A stretch of 64,000 nucleotides of DNA from Colwellia sp. C2M11. Its GTDB lineage: Bacteria; Pseudomonadota; Gammaproteobacteria; Enterobacterales; Alteromonadaceae. Below the pieces are notes generated by a model, which worked only from the letters and a program-made list of their open reading frames with translations, made no database searches and was not told the origin of the DNA. The stretch covers positions 14,389 to 78,388 of the forward strand of contig NZ_JAHKQD010000049.1 of NCBI RefSeq assembly GCF_018860915.1. The letters run 5' to 3'. Both the position numbers and the translations under genes were made by a program. This document shows, in pieces, positions 9,171-17,953 of the stretch (position 1 is the first letter of the stretch; each line of letters starts with the position of its first letter).

Positions 9171-10199
9171 TTAATTTTTTGTTATTACAGTACGATTTAC
9201 TTCTTCTGTTAACTTAATAGGATAAGCGGCAACTAATCCTGATAGAACAGAGTCAATTTGATCAAAAGTAAATGATGCGGTGATAGGTAGATGATTGATG
9301 CTTTCATCTGAAACAATAATAGGTTTTGTAACGTAACGATTAATATCTACAATGACATTTTTAAGCGGTATATTGTCGTAAATTAATCGTGAATTTAGCC
9401 AAGAAAATTCTGTTTCCGGGTTAAAATGAGTAACACCATTAACAAATGCGCCATGAATATCAGCACGTAATTGTTGGTTTGGATGCAATTGAACCACTTT
9501 TTCATCTTTACTACCATACTCAGGTAAATCAGCTACATCGACAAGCCCACGTTGTACTGAAATTTTTAACTCATTGTCAGTACTATATTCAACTTCAAAT
9601 GCTGTACCACGAACCCGAACTTCAGTATGCTGAGCTGATACTGAAAAAACACGTTCTGAATCATGAGTTACGTCGAAATAAGCACTACCTTTACGCAGTG
9701 ATATACGCCTTTCATGTTGATTTATATCCACCAAAATACTGGAATTTCCAGCTAACGTAACCGCGGTACCATCACTTAATGTAACCGTTTTGTTTTCACC
9801 TATAGGTGAAGTAAACACTATTTCAGATGCTGTAACTTTCATGGTTTTAGGTGCTTGAAAAGAATTGTTAACAACTAAAAATAAAGCACTCGCGGCAATA
9901 CCACTTAGCCATAACGCTGATTTAGTGAGTATAGATTTTGATTTTTTTGTCGGTAACGAAGCAGGTTTTCGTATCGCATATTGTGCTAGCCATTCTACCG
10001 ATGAATCTGTCGCTCCTATGGTTTGCCAAACTTTGTATGACTGGCTAAATGCTTGCCTATTCACATCATTTTTATTTACCCATATTACAAATTCATCACG
10101 TTTTTTTTGTGTAGTTTCACCAGAATATAAATAGATAAGCCATTCTCTTGCTTGATCTTTTACCGTGTTAGCTTGATTTTCGTTGTGTTGATCTGTCAT
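9171..10199 (-). CDS. FecR-like anti-sigma factor / sigma regulator
   Basis: Inner-membrane protein of 342 residues. Residues about 14-55 match the cytoplasmic anti-sigma region (AREWLIYLYSGETTQKKRDEFVIWVN). One membrane helix lies at about 93-112. The periplasmic FecR domain runs from about 118-220 (LSDGTAVTLAGNSSI, LRKGSAYFDVTHD, VRGTAFEVE), and the C-terminal secretin-like DUF4974 part is at about 268-340. Its start ATG overlaps the stop of the sigma gene (ATGA), indicating translational coupling. It would hold the sigma factor until the receptor's STN domain signals ligand binding. Confidence 0.9.
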   Translation of the reverse strand: MTDQHNENQANTVKDQAREWLIYLYSGETTQKKRDEFVIWVNKNDVNRQAFSQSYKVWQTIGATDSSVEWLAQYAIRKPASLPTKKSKSILTKSALWLSGIAASALFLVVNNSFQAPKTMKVTASEIVFTSPIGENKTVTLSDGTAVTLAGNSSILVDINQHERRISLRKGSAYFDVTHDSERVFSVSAQHTEVRVRGTAFEVEYSTDNELKISVQRGLVDVADLPEYGSKDEKVVQLHPNQQLRADIHGAFVNGVTHFNPETEFSWLNSRLIYDNIPLKNVIVDINRYVTKPIIVSDESINHLPITASFTFDQIDSVLSGLVAAYPIKLTEEVNRTVITKN

Positions 10200-10879
10200 G
10201 ATTTGTACTCGTCGGGTAGGGCGCTTGCAAGTGAATTACTACTAGTATTTTTAACTAACTTATCGTTATTGTTGCTAGATGATTCTTCGTCAATCGCTTC
10301 TAAAACAGACATTGCTGTATTTAATTGACGGCAAATATCAGCAAGACTCCAGCCTGTATCTGCAGCAATTTGTGCGTATGTTTGACCTTTGATTCTGGCG
10401 CGCATTAATATATCGCGTTGTTTATCAGTGAGTTGTTCAGTAGCTTTTTGAATAACGTGAATACGTTGTTCACTCTGTAAAATACGTTCAGGGCAAAATG
10501 TGTCAACTTGGTCTTCATCAATTTGCAGTTGTTCGGTAATAAATTCTCGCGCTTTGCATAAATGACCAATAGATTTAAGCGTAATGTTGATAGCTATTTT
10601 TATGATATATGCTTTGGGATCATGTATTTGCTGGGGATTATTCATTTGTGCAAAACGGCTAAATGCTTCTTGGGCAACATCTTCTGGCTCTGGAGGGCCT
10701 GAGCCATAGCACTTATGTAACAATCGACAAACATCTAACCAGTGATCACGAAATAAAGTATCAATGGTCTGTGTTTTAGCAGACTTTGTTTTTAGTTTAT
10801 GAATGGTTGCAGATTTAGCAGAAGGCTCTTTAACATCGGAATTGAAAAATAACGGGACATTGGACAGCGCTTTATTCAT
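10196..10879 (-). CDS. ECF-type RNA polymerase sigma factor (FecI-like)
   Basis: Protein of 227 residues with sigma region 2 at about 38-100 (LFRDHWLDVCRLLHKCYG, PEDVAQEAFSRFAQM) and region 4 at about 145-195 (QLTDKQRDILMRARIKGQTYAQIAADTGWS, a helix-turn-helix). It has an N-terminal extension of about 38 residues and a polar C-terminal tail of about 25 residues beyond the usual family length. It is first in the unit sigma, anti-sigma, receptor, and probably directs polymerase to the receptor promoter. A weak AGG ribosome binding site precedes the ATG. Confidence 0.88.
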   Translation of the reverse strand: MNKALSNVPLFFNSDVKEPSAKSATIHKLKTKSAKTQTIDTLFRDHWLDVCRLLHKCYGSGPPEPEDVAQEAFSRFAQMNNPQQIHDPKAYIIKIAINITLKSIGHLCKAREFITEQLQIDEDQVDTFCPERILQSEQRIHVIQKATEQLTDKQRDILMRARIKGQTYAQIAADTGWSLADICRQLNTAMSVLEAIDEESSSNNNDKLVKNTSSNSLASALPDEYKS

Positions 10880-11680
10880 TTTAGTTAACCTAATAGCAAT
10901 GAAAATCGGCGGAATATTATCGGTGTTTTATGACAAACTTATGACATTTAAGGTTTATAGAGTTGGTTTAACAAAAAGTTAATATTTTTATCAACAAGTT
11001 TTAATATTTGTCATTATGGATAATTATTGTTGAGAAATAACTTCATATTAAAGTTAGCTCATTATCTATGTAGCTAATTTGAGGATAAGAAATTTCGATA
11101 TCTGGAAGTAATATTTATCAACTTGAATAATTGGCTTATCAGAAAGAAATGCTAATGACATTGAGTAAGCATTTTTGTCATCAGCAAATAATATTTAACT
11201 CGTCAAAGATAAATTTGGTGAAATGAAAAACTTCTAAGCTGTAATCAAAAGTATAGACGATCAATACGGTGACGCTATGTGAATTCTAACTGGTAGTAAC
11301 AGCCAAATAGAATCAGATTTCACATAGCGTTAGGTTTAAGAATTAACAACCTGACAAAATTAGCTACAAAGCTACTAGTTAACTAAATATACGCTATGTC
11401 CAGTATTAAATAGTATCGGATTTAGCAAGGGTGTTTTTATAGAGAGGGGCCTTGAGCACTTATTGTTAATCCAAATTAAGCACTGGATCGGATCCACTCT
11501 TCACTGGGAAATCATTTTGTTGAATTGATTAGTCTATTTAGCACTTTAGCTTAATGACATTTTACTGTTTGCAAGTTAACAACTAGATTCTATATTTTCT
11601 TTTTAATAAAAAGATAATGCACTTTGATGCTGTTTCACTATTAAGGTAAATATAATATTAACCACTATGTATAATAGTAT
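10880..11680. other. 800-bp gene-free region
   Basis: No frame that I can support on either strand. The left part must hold the promoter of the ECF sigma gene. The middle holds a long imperfect hairpin (11272-11330) and a third partial copy of its arm. The rest is A+T-rich unstructured sequence and may be the remains of a lost gene. Confidence 0.6.
11272..11330. repeat. Nested inverted repeat with ACGCTATGTGAA arms
   Basis: Outer arms 11272-11283 and 11319-11330 are perfectly complementary over 12 bases. A shorter inner pair (11283-11288 with 11309-11314, ATTCTA) continues the stem. A partial third copy of the arm (ACGCTATGT) occurs at 11391-11399. It could be a small palindromic mobile remnant or a bidirectional terminator. 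Confidence 0.45.
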
Positions 11681-12247
11681 TTAAAATCGTGAATCGTTTT
11701 CACAAGGAATACCATCATTGTCGCCGTCCATTTTTGTATTAGGACAATATCTGGTAAAAAACTCAGCTTCAGCGCGTGAATTCATTTGGCTGCAATACTG
11801 CCTACCATCACATGAAAACTGTGTACCTGTATCAGATAGTTCACTCTTTAACTCATTGCTTAATACTGAGCTACTTGGTATTTGATTATTTGGTGTTTGT
11901 TGTCCTGAGATCTTTGATACTAATCGTTGATATGTAAAAAAACCAATTACGAGTAACATTAGCAGTAAAACAAGTTTGTTCTTTCGTCTTGGAGATTTTC
12001 TTCTAATACGAGGCTTCTTTGTTAACCTTGATTTTGCTGCTACACCTTCAATACGACAATTAACAGCGCTGGATTTACCATTTGCCTGTTTTTCAACTTC
12101 AAAATAGATGAAATCACCAACTTTAGGCTCTCGACTCATGGCTTTTAAGGTTGAAATATGAATAAAAACATCGTGTTTAAGCTCATCTGATTGAATAAAT
12201 CCAAAACCTTTAACACCTTGCCAATTTTTTAGCTTTCCTTTGTACAT
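11681..12247 (-). CDS. Membrane-anchored cold-shock domain / Excalibur protein
   Basis: Protein of 188 residues from the ATG at 12247 (GGAA upstream; the longest frame uses a GTG one codon earlier). Residues about 1-66 are a cold-shock domain with both RNA-binding motifs (GFGFIQ, HDVFIHIS). A basic stretch follows (KKPRIRRKSPRRKNK), then one membrane helix (about 91-108), a polar linker, and a C-terminal Excalibur domain (about 145-186) with cysteines and the calcium-loop signature DGDNDGIPCE. The N-terminus and its basic flank should be cytoplasmic and the Excalibur part periplasmic. Function unknown; nucleic-acid binding at the membrane is inference. Confidence 0.82.
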   Translation of the reverse strand: MYKGKLKNWQGVKGFGFIQSDELKHDVFIHISTLKAMSREPKVGDFIYFEVEKQANGKSSAVNCRIEGVAAKSRLTKKPRIRRKSPRRKNKLVLLLMLLVIGFFTYQRLVSKISGQQTPNNQIPSSSVLSNELKSELSDTGTQFSCDGRQYCSQMNSRAEAEFFTRYCPNTKMDGDNDGIPCENDSRF

Positions 12248-12373
12248 CACAGTTCCATTGTAAGTTTATTTGTAAATGACTAACTAAGTTAATATCGCTT
12301 AGAAAAATCAACTTGGTTAGTCATATTTATCCATTGTAAAAAATAGCTGAAATAGAATTTCAACATGTTAGCT

Positions 12374-13165
12374 TTAGTGATCTTGCTCAAACTGGCTATA
12401 TTGTTCAACTAAGTTAAATAAGAACGCTTTACCTGCAGAGCTAATAAACCAACTATTGCCCCCTGTTTTATAGGCAAAATTTCGAATAGTTATAAAGTCT
12501 ATCGCTTTAGGCCAGTTGTCTATTTTAATCGCTTTGAGAATAGCTAATGACTCATCGTCTTTTGACAATGTTAATAAATCGTTCTCATTAAAACCAAATT
12601 GAGCTTGGCATAATTGCTCAAGTTCACGTCCTGTTTGACTATAGTAACGGCCTAATTGCAGTAAAATAGCTTGTACTTTTAAGGCATTATCATCTGCTTC
12701 ATCGCTACTATCAGCACGTAATTCACGAACATAATAAAAATCCCCTGCGCTATGTAAACAAAGTTCATAACCTAAATGTTGATATAAGGATTCAAAATGC
12801 TGGGATGAATTAAATAAACAGGTAAATAACGGGTTATCGATATTTTTAGCATTTATATCGTCATACACTAGCTTAGTAATGACTTTTCCTTGGTTGAATT
12901 GACGAAAAATTGCTGCGCTATGTTGCGCATTAACTTGCTCAAAGCTATTAATGATTTGTTGATTTGTTGGTGATAAATTGTTTTGAGCTGATTCTTGGTC
13001 ATCATTTTCATCACCACTTACACTACTACCTACATCATTAGGTACTTGCGTGTTGTCATTGGTGTTTTGACTACTATTTTCACCAGCATCTAACTTAGGC
13101 TTATAGCCACTATTAGTAGTATTCACGTCGTCGGCTTCTGTTGTTATGTCTTTGTCATTACTCAT
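12374..13165 (-). CDS. MksE/JetB-like winged-helix subunit of SMC complex
   Basis: Protein of 263 residues. The first ~75 residues are low-complexity and acidic (many D, N, S). Residues about 80-255 are a compact helical/winged-helix part (NNLSPTNQQIINSFEQV, FYYVREL, a helical LQLGRYYSQTGRELEQLC segment, FAYKTGGNSWFIS) resembling the KITE-type subunits MukE, MksE and JetB that bind kleisin. The start overlaps the stop of the 513-residue protein (TAATG), so the two are coupled. It is the last gene of the nuclease, ATPase, kleisin, KITE series. Assignment rests on size, context and weak similarity from memory. Confidence 0.6.
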   Translation of the reverse strand: MSNDKDITTEADDVNTTNSGYKPKLDAGENSSQNTNDNTQVPNDVGSSVSGDENDDQESAQNNLSPTNQQIINSFEQVNAQHSAAIFRQFNQGKVITKLVYDDINAKNIDNPLFTCLFNSSQHFESLYQHLGYELCLHSAGDFYYVRELRADSSDEADDNALKVQAILLQLGRYYSQTGRELEQLCQAQFGFNENDLLTLSKDDESLAILKAIKIDNWPKAIDFITIRNFAYKTGGNSWFISSAGKAFLFNLVEQYSQFEQDH

Positions 13166-14706
13166 TATTTCGTGATCTCTTTTTCATTGCACTTAGGCTG
13201 ATTAGCAATTACTTTTTTACGGCGGTAAATATAAATTTCATCGTTATGTCGTAAGTAGGCTTTTTGGTTTACCGTTCTTAACGTGAAGTTAGCTTGTTGC
13301 TCTTGCATTAATTGGCATGCACCAATAAGGTCTACCAGTCGATAATCGTCAAAACTATCACTTAGACGACAATGTAGCATTGCTGTTAAGTCATTGCTTT
13401 CTCTTAATTTAATAGTATTTAAATGTTCAAACATCGCAAGAGATCGCTTAAGAACAAGTGACTCGCTATCATCAATAACCGCAGTTAAATTGAAGTTTTC
13501 ATTGTCTGAATTAAAATGTCCATCAAGGTTCAAGGCTTCAAGGCGCAGTGATAACTCAGTGAATAAGTTATTAAAATAACTGGTTGACTGCCCTACTCTA
13601 AAATCTTTTAATTTGCTTGCTCGTTTTAGGCTATTAATAAAATCAAATTCTTTAACAAGGTTATTATCTATTTTGGTTTTATTTAAACTTCGCTCAAGTG
13701 TTTTGTCATAAGCAGACAGTAATTTTTGATGAAAATGCTCCATAGCATTACTTTGCAGTAACGCTGAACGCGTTTTCCTTAAAAACTGATCTACTTGGTG
13801 AGCTACTTCGGTTATAGGGAGAAAAATGTTACTAAAACTCATGCTATAACGTAATACTTGTGAACTTAAGGCATGTTTATTATTGCCTGAAAAGGCGTTT
13901 TTAAAGCTCTCTAACGTGGCAAATAAATTAGTACCTTTGGCCAAGCGAGTACTGTGATTCAAAAAGTTTTGTGTTGGTTTTATATGACGCTCAAATAAAT
14001 GTGTAATTTGCGCCAACATTTTTTCTTTATGCTCGTTACCTAAATATTGATTATTCGTTGTAGATGAATCGTTACTGACTACTTCTGTAAATACTTGACT
14101 CGACATTGCTTCAAGATCTTTTCCAAGTCCTTGCATTCGGTCAATATTTTGTTTGAGCAAACTTAACAATTCACTTAACTGCTGAACTAAGTCGTCTACA
14201 AATTCTAAGTAATCTGGATCGTCATCAATAAACGATAGCTCGGCATTATTAACTCGCTCTTGTAAGCGCCAAAGTGACGCGAGTCGAGATTTCAGTTTAG
14301 AATCAGTCAACTCTTGATACAGTGAACTTTCACAAAGGCGGAATATACTAATAATCCCTTCTTGAAAACTTAAGCGGCATGTTCCTTGATAAATATCTTT
14401 ATCCATCAATATGTGACTTTGCAATAAGTTGTCGGTATCAAATGCAAGCGTAATACGCTGACTTTCAATATGACTTACTTGTTGAGAGTACTGTAAAATT
14501 TCTAGTGCTAAGTGAGACTCAGTAATAAAACGGACTTTGTTGTTATCCATAGTACGAATAACATTAAACATGATTGTTGGGTGATCTAATAATATGCGTA
14601 ACGTTTCAATCGTATTAAATTTTTTATCTGAGTGCTTTTGCCCACTTGATACCAAGGTGGTTTGAGTTGAGCTATTCTCGTTGCTGATTGCTTTACTGAT
14701 AGCCAC
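13165..14706 (-). CDS. MksF/JetA-like kleisin subunit of SMC complex
   Basis: Protein of 513 residues, almost wholly helical, with a probable N-terminal winged helix (about 30-110), a long helical middle (QLSELLSLLKQNIDRMQGLGKDLEAM), and a C-terminal strand-rich part ending in YLRHNDEIYIYRRKK. This is the general plan of the MukF/MksF/JetA kleisins, which bridge the two ATPase heads. The start is GTG immediately after the stop of the SMC gene, with GAGGAAG upstream. Its 3' end overlaps the KITE-like gene by one base. The order SMC-kleisin-KITE after a TOPRIM gene supports the role. Confidence 0.6.
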   Translation of the reverse strand: MAISKAISNENSSTQTTLVSSGQKHSDKKFNTIETLRILLDHPTIMFNVIRTMDNNKVRFITESHLALEILQYSQQVSHIESQRITLAFDTDNLLQSHILMDKDIYQGTCRLSFQEGIISIFRLCESSLYQELTDSKLKSRLASLWRLQERVNNAELSFIDDDPDYLEFVDDLVQQLSELLSLLKQNIDRMQGLGKDLEAMSSQVFTEVVSNDSSTTNNQYLGNEHKEKMLAQITHLFERHIKPTQNFLNHSTRLAKGTNLFATLESFKNAFSGNNKHALSSQVLRYSMSFSNIFLPITEVAHQVDQFLRKTRSALLQSNAMEHFHQKLLSAYDKTLERSLNKTKIDNNLVKEFDFINSLKRASKLKDFRVGQSTSYFNNLFTELSLRLEALNLDGHFNSDNENFNLTAVIDDSESLVLKRSLAMFEHLNTIKLRESNDLTAMLHCRLSDSFDDYRLVDLIGACQLMQEQQANFTLRTVNQKAYLRHNDEIYIYRRKKVIANQPKCNEKEITK

Positions 14707-17700
14707 TTAAGCTTCCTCATTCCCTTGTTTTACTTCACTGGTAATCGTTTGGCTCTCAGTAATATCATTTTCAAGTACTTTACTTTTATTTACTTGTTTG
14801 TCAGCTATTTGGTCATCATCATTTTGCAAATCAAATATATCCGTTTGCCCTGCTTCGATACCAGCAAGTAAACCAAGTTGCGACTCTGTTGATTGATCAT
14901 TATCATGTAGCAAGCTTTCATCAAGCGATGTAAATAACTCTGCGCCGCCCCAATAAACTAATGTACGCTCTTTGGAATAAGGCTTTTGTGTGCGCATGGC
15001 CCCTATTTCATGATAACGACCAATTTTATAAATAAGTTGTGAACTAGCACTATGCGTTGATGCAGCGAATAAAGTAAAGCCACTCGATTTAATATCATCA
15101 AGTAACCAATCAAATTGTTTAACATCAACGGTCGCTACTTCATCTAGCACTAATGGAAGTAATAAATCATAACCACTGGCACGTAGACGTTTAAGTAATA
15201 TTTGTACTAACTTTAGGTTGATTAATGCTGTTGTTGAATTGGATTGTTGTTTACTTTGCCACTGTGTTTGATTTCTTTTACGGGTTTTATAAGATAAGTT
15301 TTCAATAATCTTATCCATAGTTAAGCGCTGACTAACGGCCTTTACATTTGAACCACTACTTTTACTTGCGAATATTCCTGAATTGGCAAAAGCACGTAAT
15401 CTTGCATAAAAATTATCTGAAATTAATTGTTCGGCATATAAGTCAACATGTTGTAATTCTTGTACTAGATTTTCGAACCGTTTATCGATATGAATTTCAA
15501 CGCTGATACCGTCTAGATCATTAATACTGATTTGTGAAAAATCTCGATTAAGTCCGGTTTCAAAATCTTTAATATAATCGAAGTTTTGTTGTAATAAATT
15601 CATGTAACTTTGTACAGATTCATTATGCACATAAATCTGCTCATTCAGCATGGTTTGACGTGCTTCTAAATTAGTATAAACATCACTTAATGCTTCAAAC
15701 GTTTTTCTAACAACAGAGAAACTTGGTGCTTCGTTCATAATCCCCTGTTTATCAACAATAATTTGTTCTAACACAAAGTTACATAAACCTTTTTGTAACT
15801 GTAAATTCAGCTCAGTTAACGACGCTAATTGCGCTTCAATATCTGCTAACTCTGCTGTTGTTAACGTAAATTGGCGTGTTGAGGTAATGGATTTTTCTAA
15901 AGCCTGAGCACAACGGGGATAACGCGTTTTTATGCTATCGGCTTGTTTTTGTAATTGCACTAAACTATTTACTTGATTAGCAATAGTTTGCCAATTAAGT
16001 TTTGCTTGCTCTGCTGTTTGTTGTAACTGACTTAGCGTGGTTGATGCTTTACCTTGTTCATCGGCTAGCTCTGTTGTTTTCCTTCGTACTTGCTCAAGCT
16101 CTTGCGTTACTTCTTCTAGGCTTAAATTATTATGTTCAAGGTGCTTAAGCGTAAGTAACTCTTCTTCTGCAAGATTTATATCACGGGTTAGACGTTTGAT
16201 CTCACCAGCATTGGCGATACTATTATTTTGAGATTGTCGTAATGCTTGTAACGATTGTCTATCTGCTTTTAAGTCAGCTTCTACATCTGTTAGTCTAAGT
16301 TTACTATCATCGTTAAGTTGTTGGGATTGTTGATTAAAGACTTCATCAAATAAAATGACTGCATCACTTTTATTTTCAAACAACTCTGCAAACTGATTGA
16401 AAGCTGCTAACTGTAGTTCAGTTAAATTTTTACCTGGGTTTGCTAGTGCTAAACGTTTATTTATTGCAGCGTATACTTGCCAAGTACGTTTAGGCAATTG
16501 ATTACTTAAGGAAAATTCTTGGGTATTAATCCGCGTAATTAAACGTTGTTGCTCACTTTCATTCTGGTTAATACTTGCTTCAAGTTTAGCAATACGATTA
16601 ATACTTGCTGTTCTATCTTGGTGTGCAGCTAAGTCTTCTTTCATTGTGGCAATATCGTCATTAAACCATTCAATAACGGTATGAAGTGGTTTATCTGGAT
16701 AGCCAGCGAGAAGCAATTGTGCTTTATCTAATGCTTTGGTTAAACGTGTGTATTTAGTATTGAGTTTATTTTCTTCAATTTGCTCTGCTTTTAAACTAAC
16801 TTTTATACTTTGCACTAATGCCTGTTGGTCTTTCAACTCGCTGCTAGACTCACTGACAACATTAGCAGCGAGTTGTAAATGCTTTTTCAATTCACTAAGT
16901 TGGGTATTAAGCGAGATATAAAAGTTAGCAAAATCTTTGTCTGCCATTTGAAAACGAGAATACTGCTGAAAGTTTTCTTGTAGGCCTTGGTATTTGTTTT
17001 CTAAGTTAGAGATTTTGATTAGCTCTAACTCTTGTTGTTTTAGTTCGTCGTGCTTTGATAGAAACTGATCAATGTTAAAATCTAAAATATCACTAGTGAA
17101 TTTTTTATCCGCTTCGATGATATTTGCAACGGCTTTCGCTACACCACCGCTACCTGAATTCATTTCAAATAATAAGAGCACTAAAGTACGTAACGATTCA
17201 ATTCGCGCGTCATCACACTCAGCAAGTGGAAACACACTGTAACGCATATTCTGGGGCACTAGTTGCTCGTTCGCGTAAAGTAATTCTTTTAACTTAGTGG
17301 TGTCTTTGATTGATACAGTATCTTTATGTAAACTTTTCAGTTGTTTAAAAACTTCGCTGCTACTTAAACTGTTAGCACGATAACCAATACCGTCTTCATC
17401 TCCATCAAGCTGCCAAAATAAATGACGAATTTGATCGAATGCTAGCGGTGTGAAAATTCGACTGTAACTTAAATAGCCAGTACTTGGATGTAGAATTTGG
17501 CAATGATTATACTCAGTGCCTGCATGTTGATGACTTACTTCTAAAATTAAGAAACTGTATTTACTTGGGAAATAATGATGATAACTTTCTTCATTGTCAT
17601 AAAAACCATCATTTTTAGGGGTACTGAATGCAAATTTGTTTTTTGAATTCTTAAAATTGTTTTCAGGTAATAAAAATAATCGTAGTGAGTTTAATATACT

Positions 17701-17826
17701 CGATTTACCAATATTACCATCAGCGAGTAAAATAGCATGTTCATCTACCGGTAGTTCTACATAGCAAAAACCCGCTGAGTCAACGAGTACCATACGCTTA
17801 ATTTCAAATTTGTATTGTGACGACAT
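14707..17826 (-). CDS. MksB/JetC-like SMC ATPase
   Basis: Protein of 1039 residues with split ATPase head and long coiled coils (about 240-480 and 520-760). The N-terminal head carries the nucleotide loop ADGNIGKSS (35-43) and the following LNSLRLFLLPENNF and HYFPSKYSFLILEV segments, which I associate with MksB-type proteins. The C-terminal head has a signature-like QSNSTT (about 861-866), then Walker B LLLPLVLDE (D895, E896), and an H-loop-like STHS. An acidic tail of ~65 residues follows. It probably forms a loop-extruding complex with the kleisin and KITE proteins encoded just downstream. The first Walker A glycine is replaced by alanine. AAAGGTAAG precedes the ATG. Confidence 0.75.
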   Translation of the reverse strand: MSSQYKFEIKRMVLVDSAGFCYVELPVDEHAILLADGNIGKSSILNSLRLFLLPENNFKNSKNKFAFSTPKNDGFYDNEESYHHYFPSKYSFLILEVSHQHAGTEYNHCQILHPSTGYLSYSRIFTPLAFDQIRHLFWQLDGDEDGIGYRANSLSSSEVFKQLKSLHKDTVSIKDTTKLKELLYANEQLVPQNMRYSVFPLAECDDARIESLRTLVLLLFEMNSGSGGVAKAVANIIEADKKFTSDILDFNIDQFLSKHDELKQQELELIKISNLENKYQGLQENFQQYSRFQMADKDFANFYISLNTQLSELKKHLQLAANVVSESSSELKDQQALVQSIKVSLKAEQIEENKLNTKYTRLTKALDKAQLLLAGYPDKPLHTVIEWFNDDIATMKEDLAAHQDRTASINRIAKLEASINQNESEQQRLITRINTQEFSLSNQLPKRTWQVYAAINKRLALANPGKNLTELQLAAFNQFAELFENKSDAVILFDEVFNQQSQQLNDDSKLRLTDVEADLKADRQSLQALRQSQNNSIANAGEIKRLTRDINLAEEELLTLKHLEHNNLSLEEVTQELEQVRRKTTELADEQGKASTTLSQLQQTAEQAKLNWQTIANQVNSLVQLQKQADSIKTRYPRCAQALEKSITSTRQFTLTTAELADIEAQLASLTELNLQLQKGLCNFVLEQIIVDKQGIMNEAPSFSVVRKTFEALSDVYTNLEARQTMLNEQIYVHNESVQSYMNLLQQNFDYIKDFETGLNRDFSQISINDLDGISVEIHIDKRFENLVQELQHVDLYAEQLISDNFYARLRAFANSGIFASKSSGSNVKAVSQRLTMDKIIENLSYKTRKRNQTQWQSKQQSNSTTALINLKLVQILLKRLRASGYDLLLPLVLDEVATVDVKQFDWLLDDIKSSGFTLFAASTHSASSQLIYKIGRYHEIGAMRTQKPYSKERTLVYWGGAELFTSLDESLLHDNDQSTESQLGLLAGIEAGQTDIFDLQNDDDQIADKQVNKSKVLENDITESQTITSEVKQGNEEA

Positions 17827-17953
17827 GTCTTACCTTTTTCTTTTTGTCTGACAAATTCAGTTTTGTCTGAACTCGACCTTTAATGGGTCATTAATTAGGT
17901 TATTACCAAGTTTTACTGACGTTTTAAACTAATGTGTATTAGTTATATACTAT

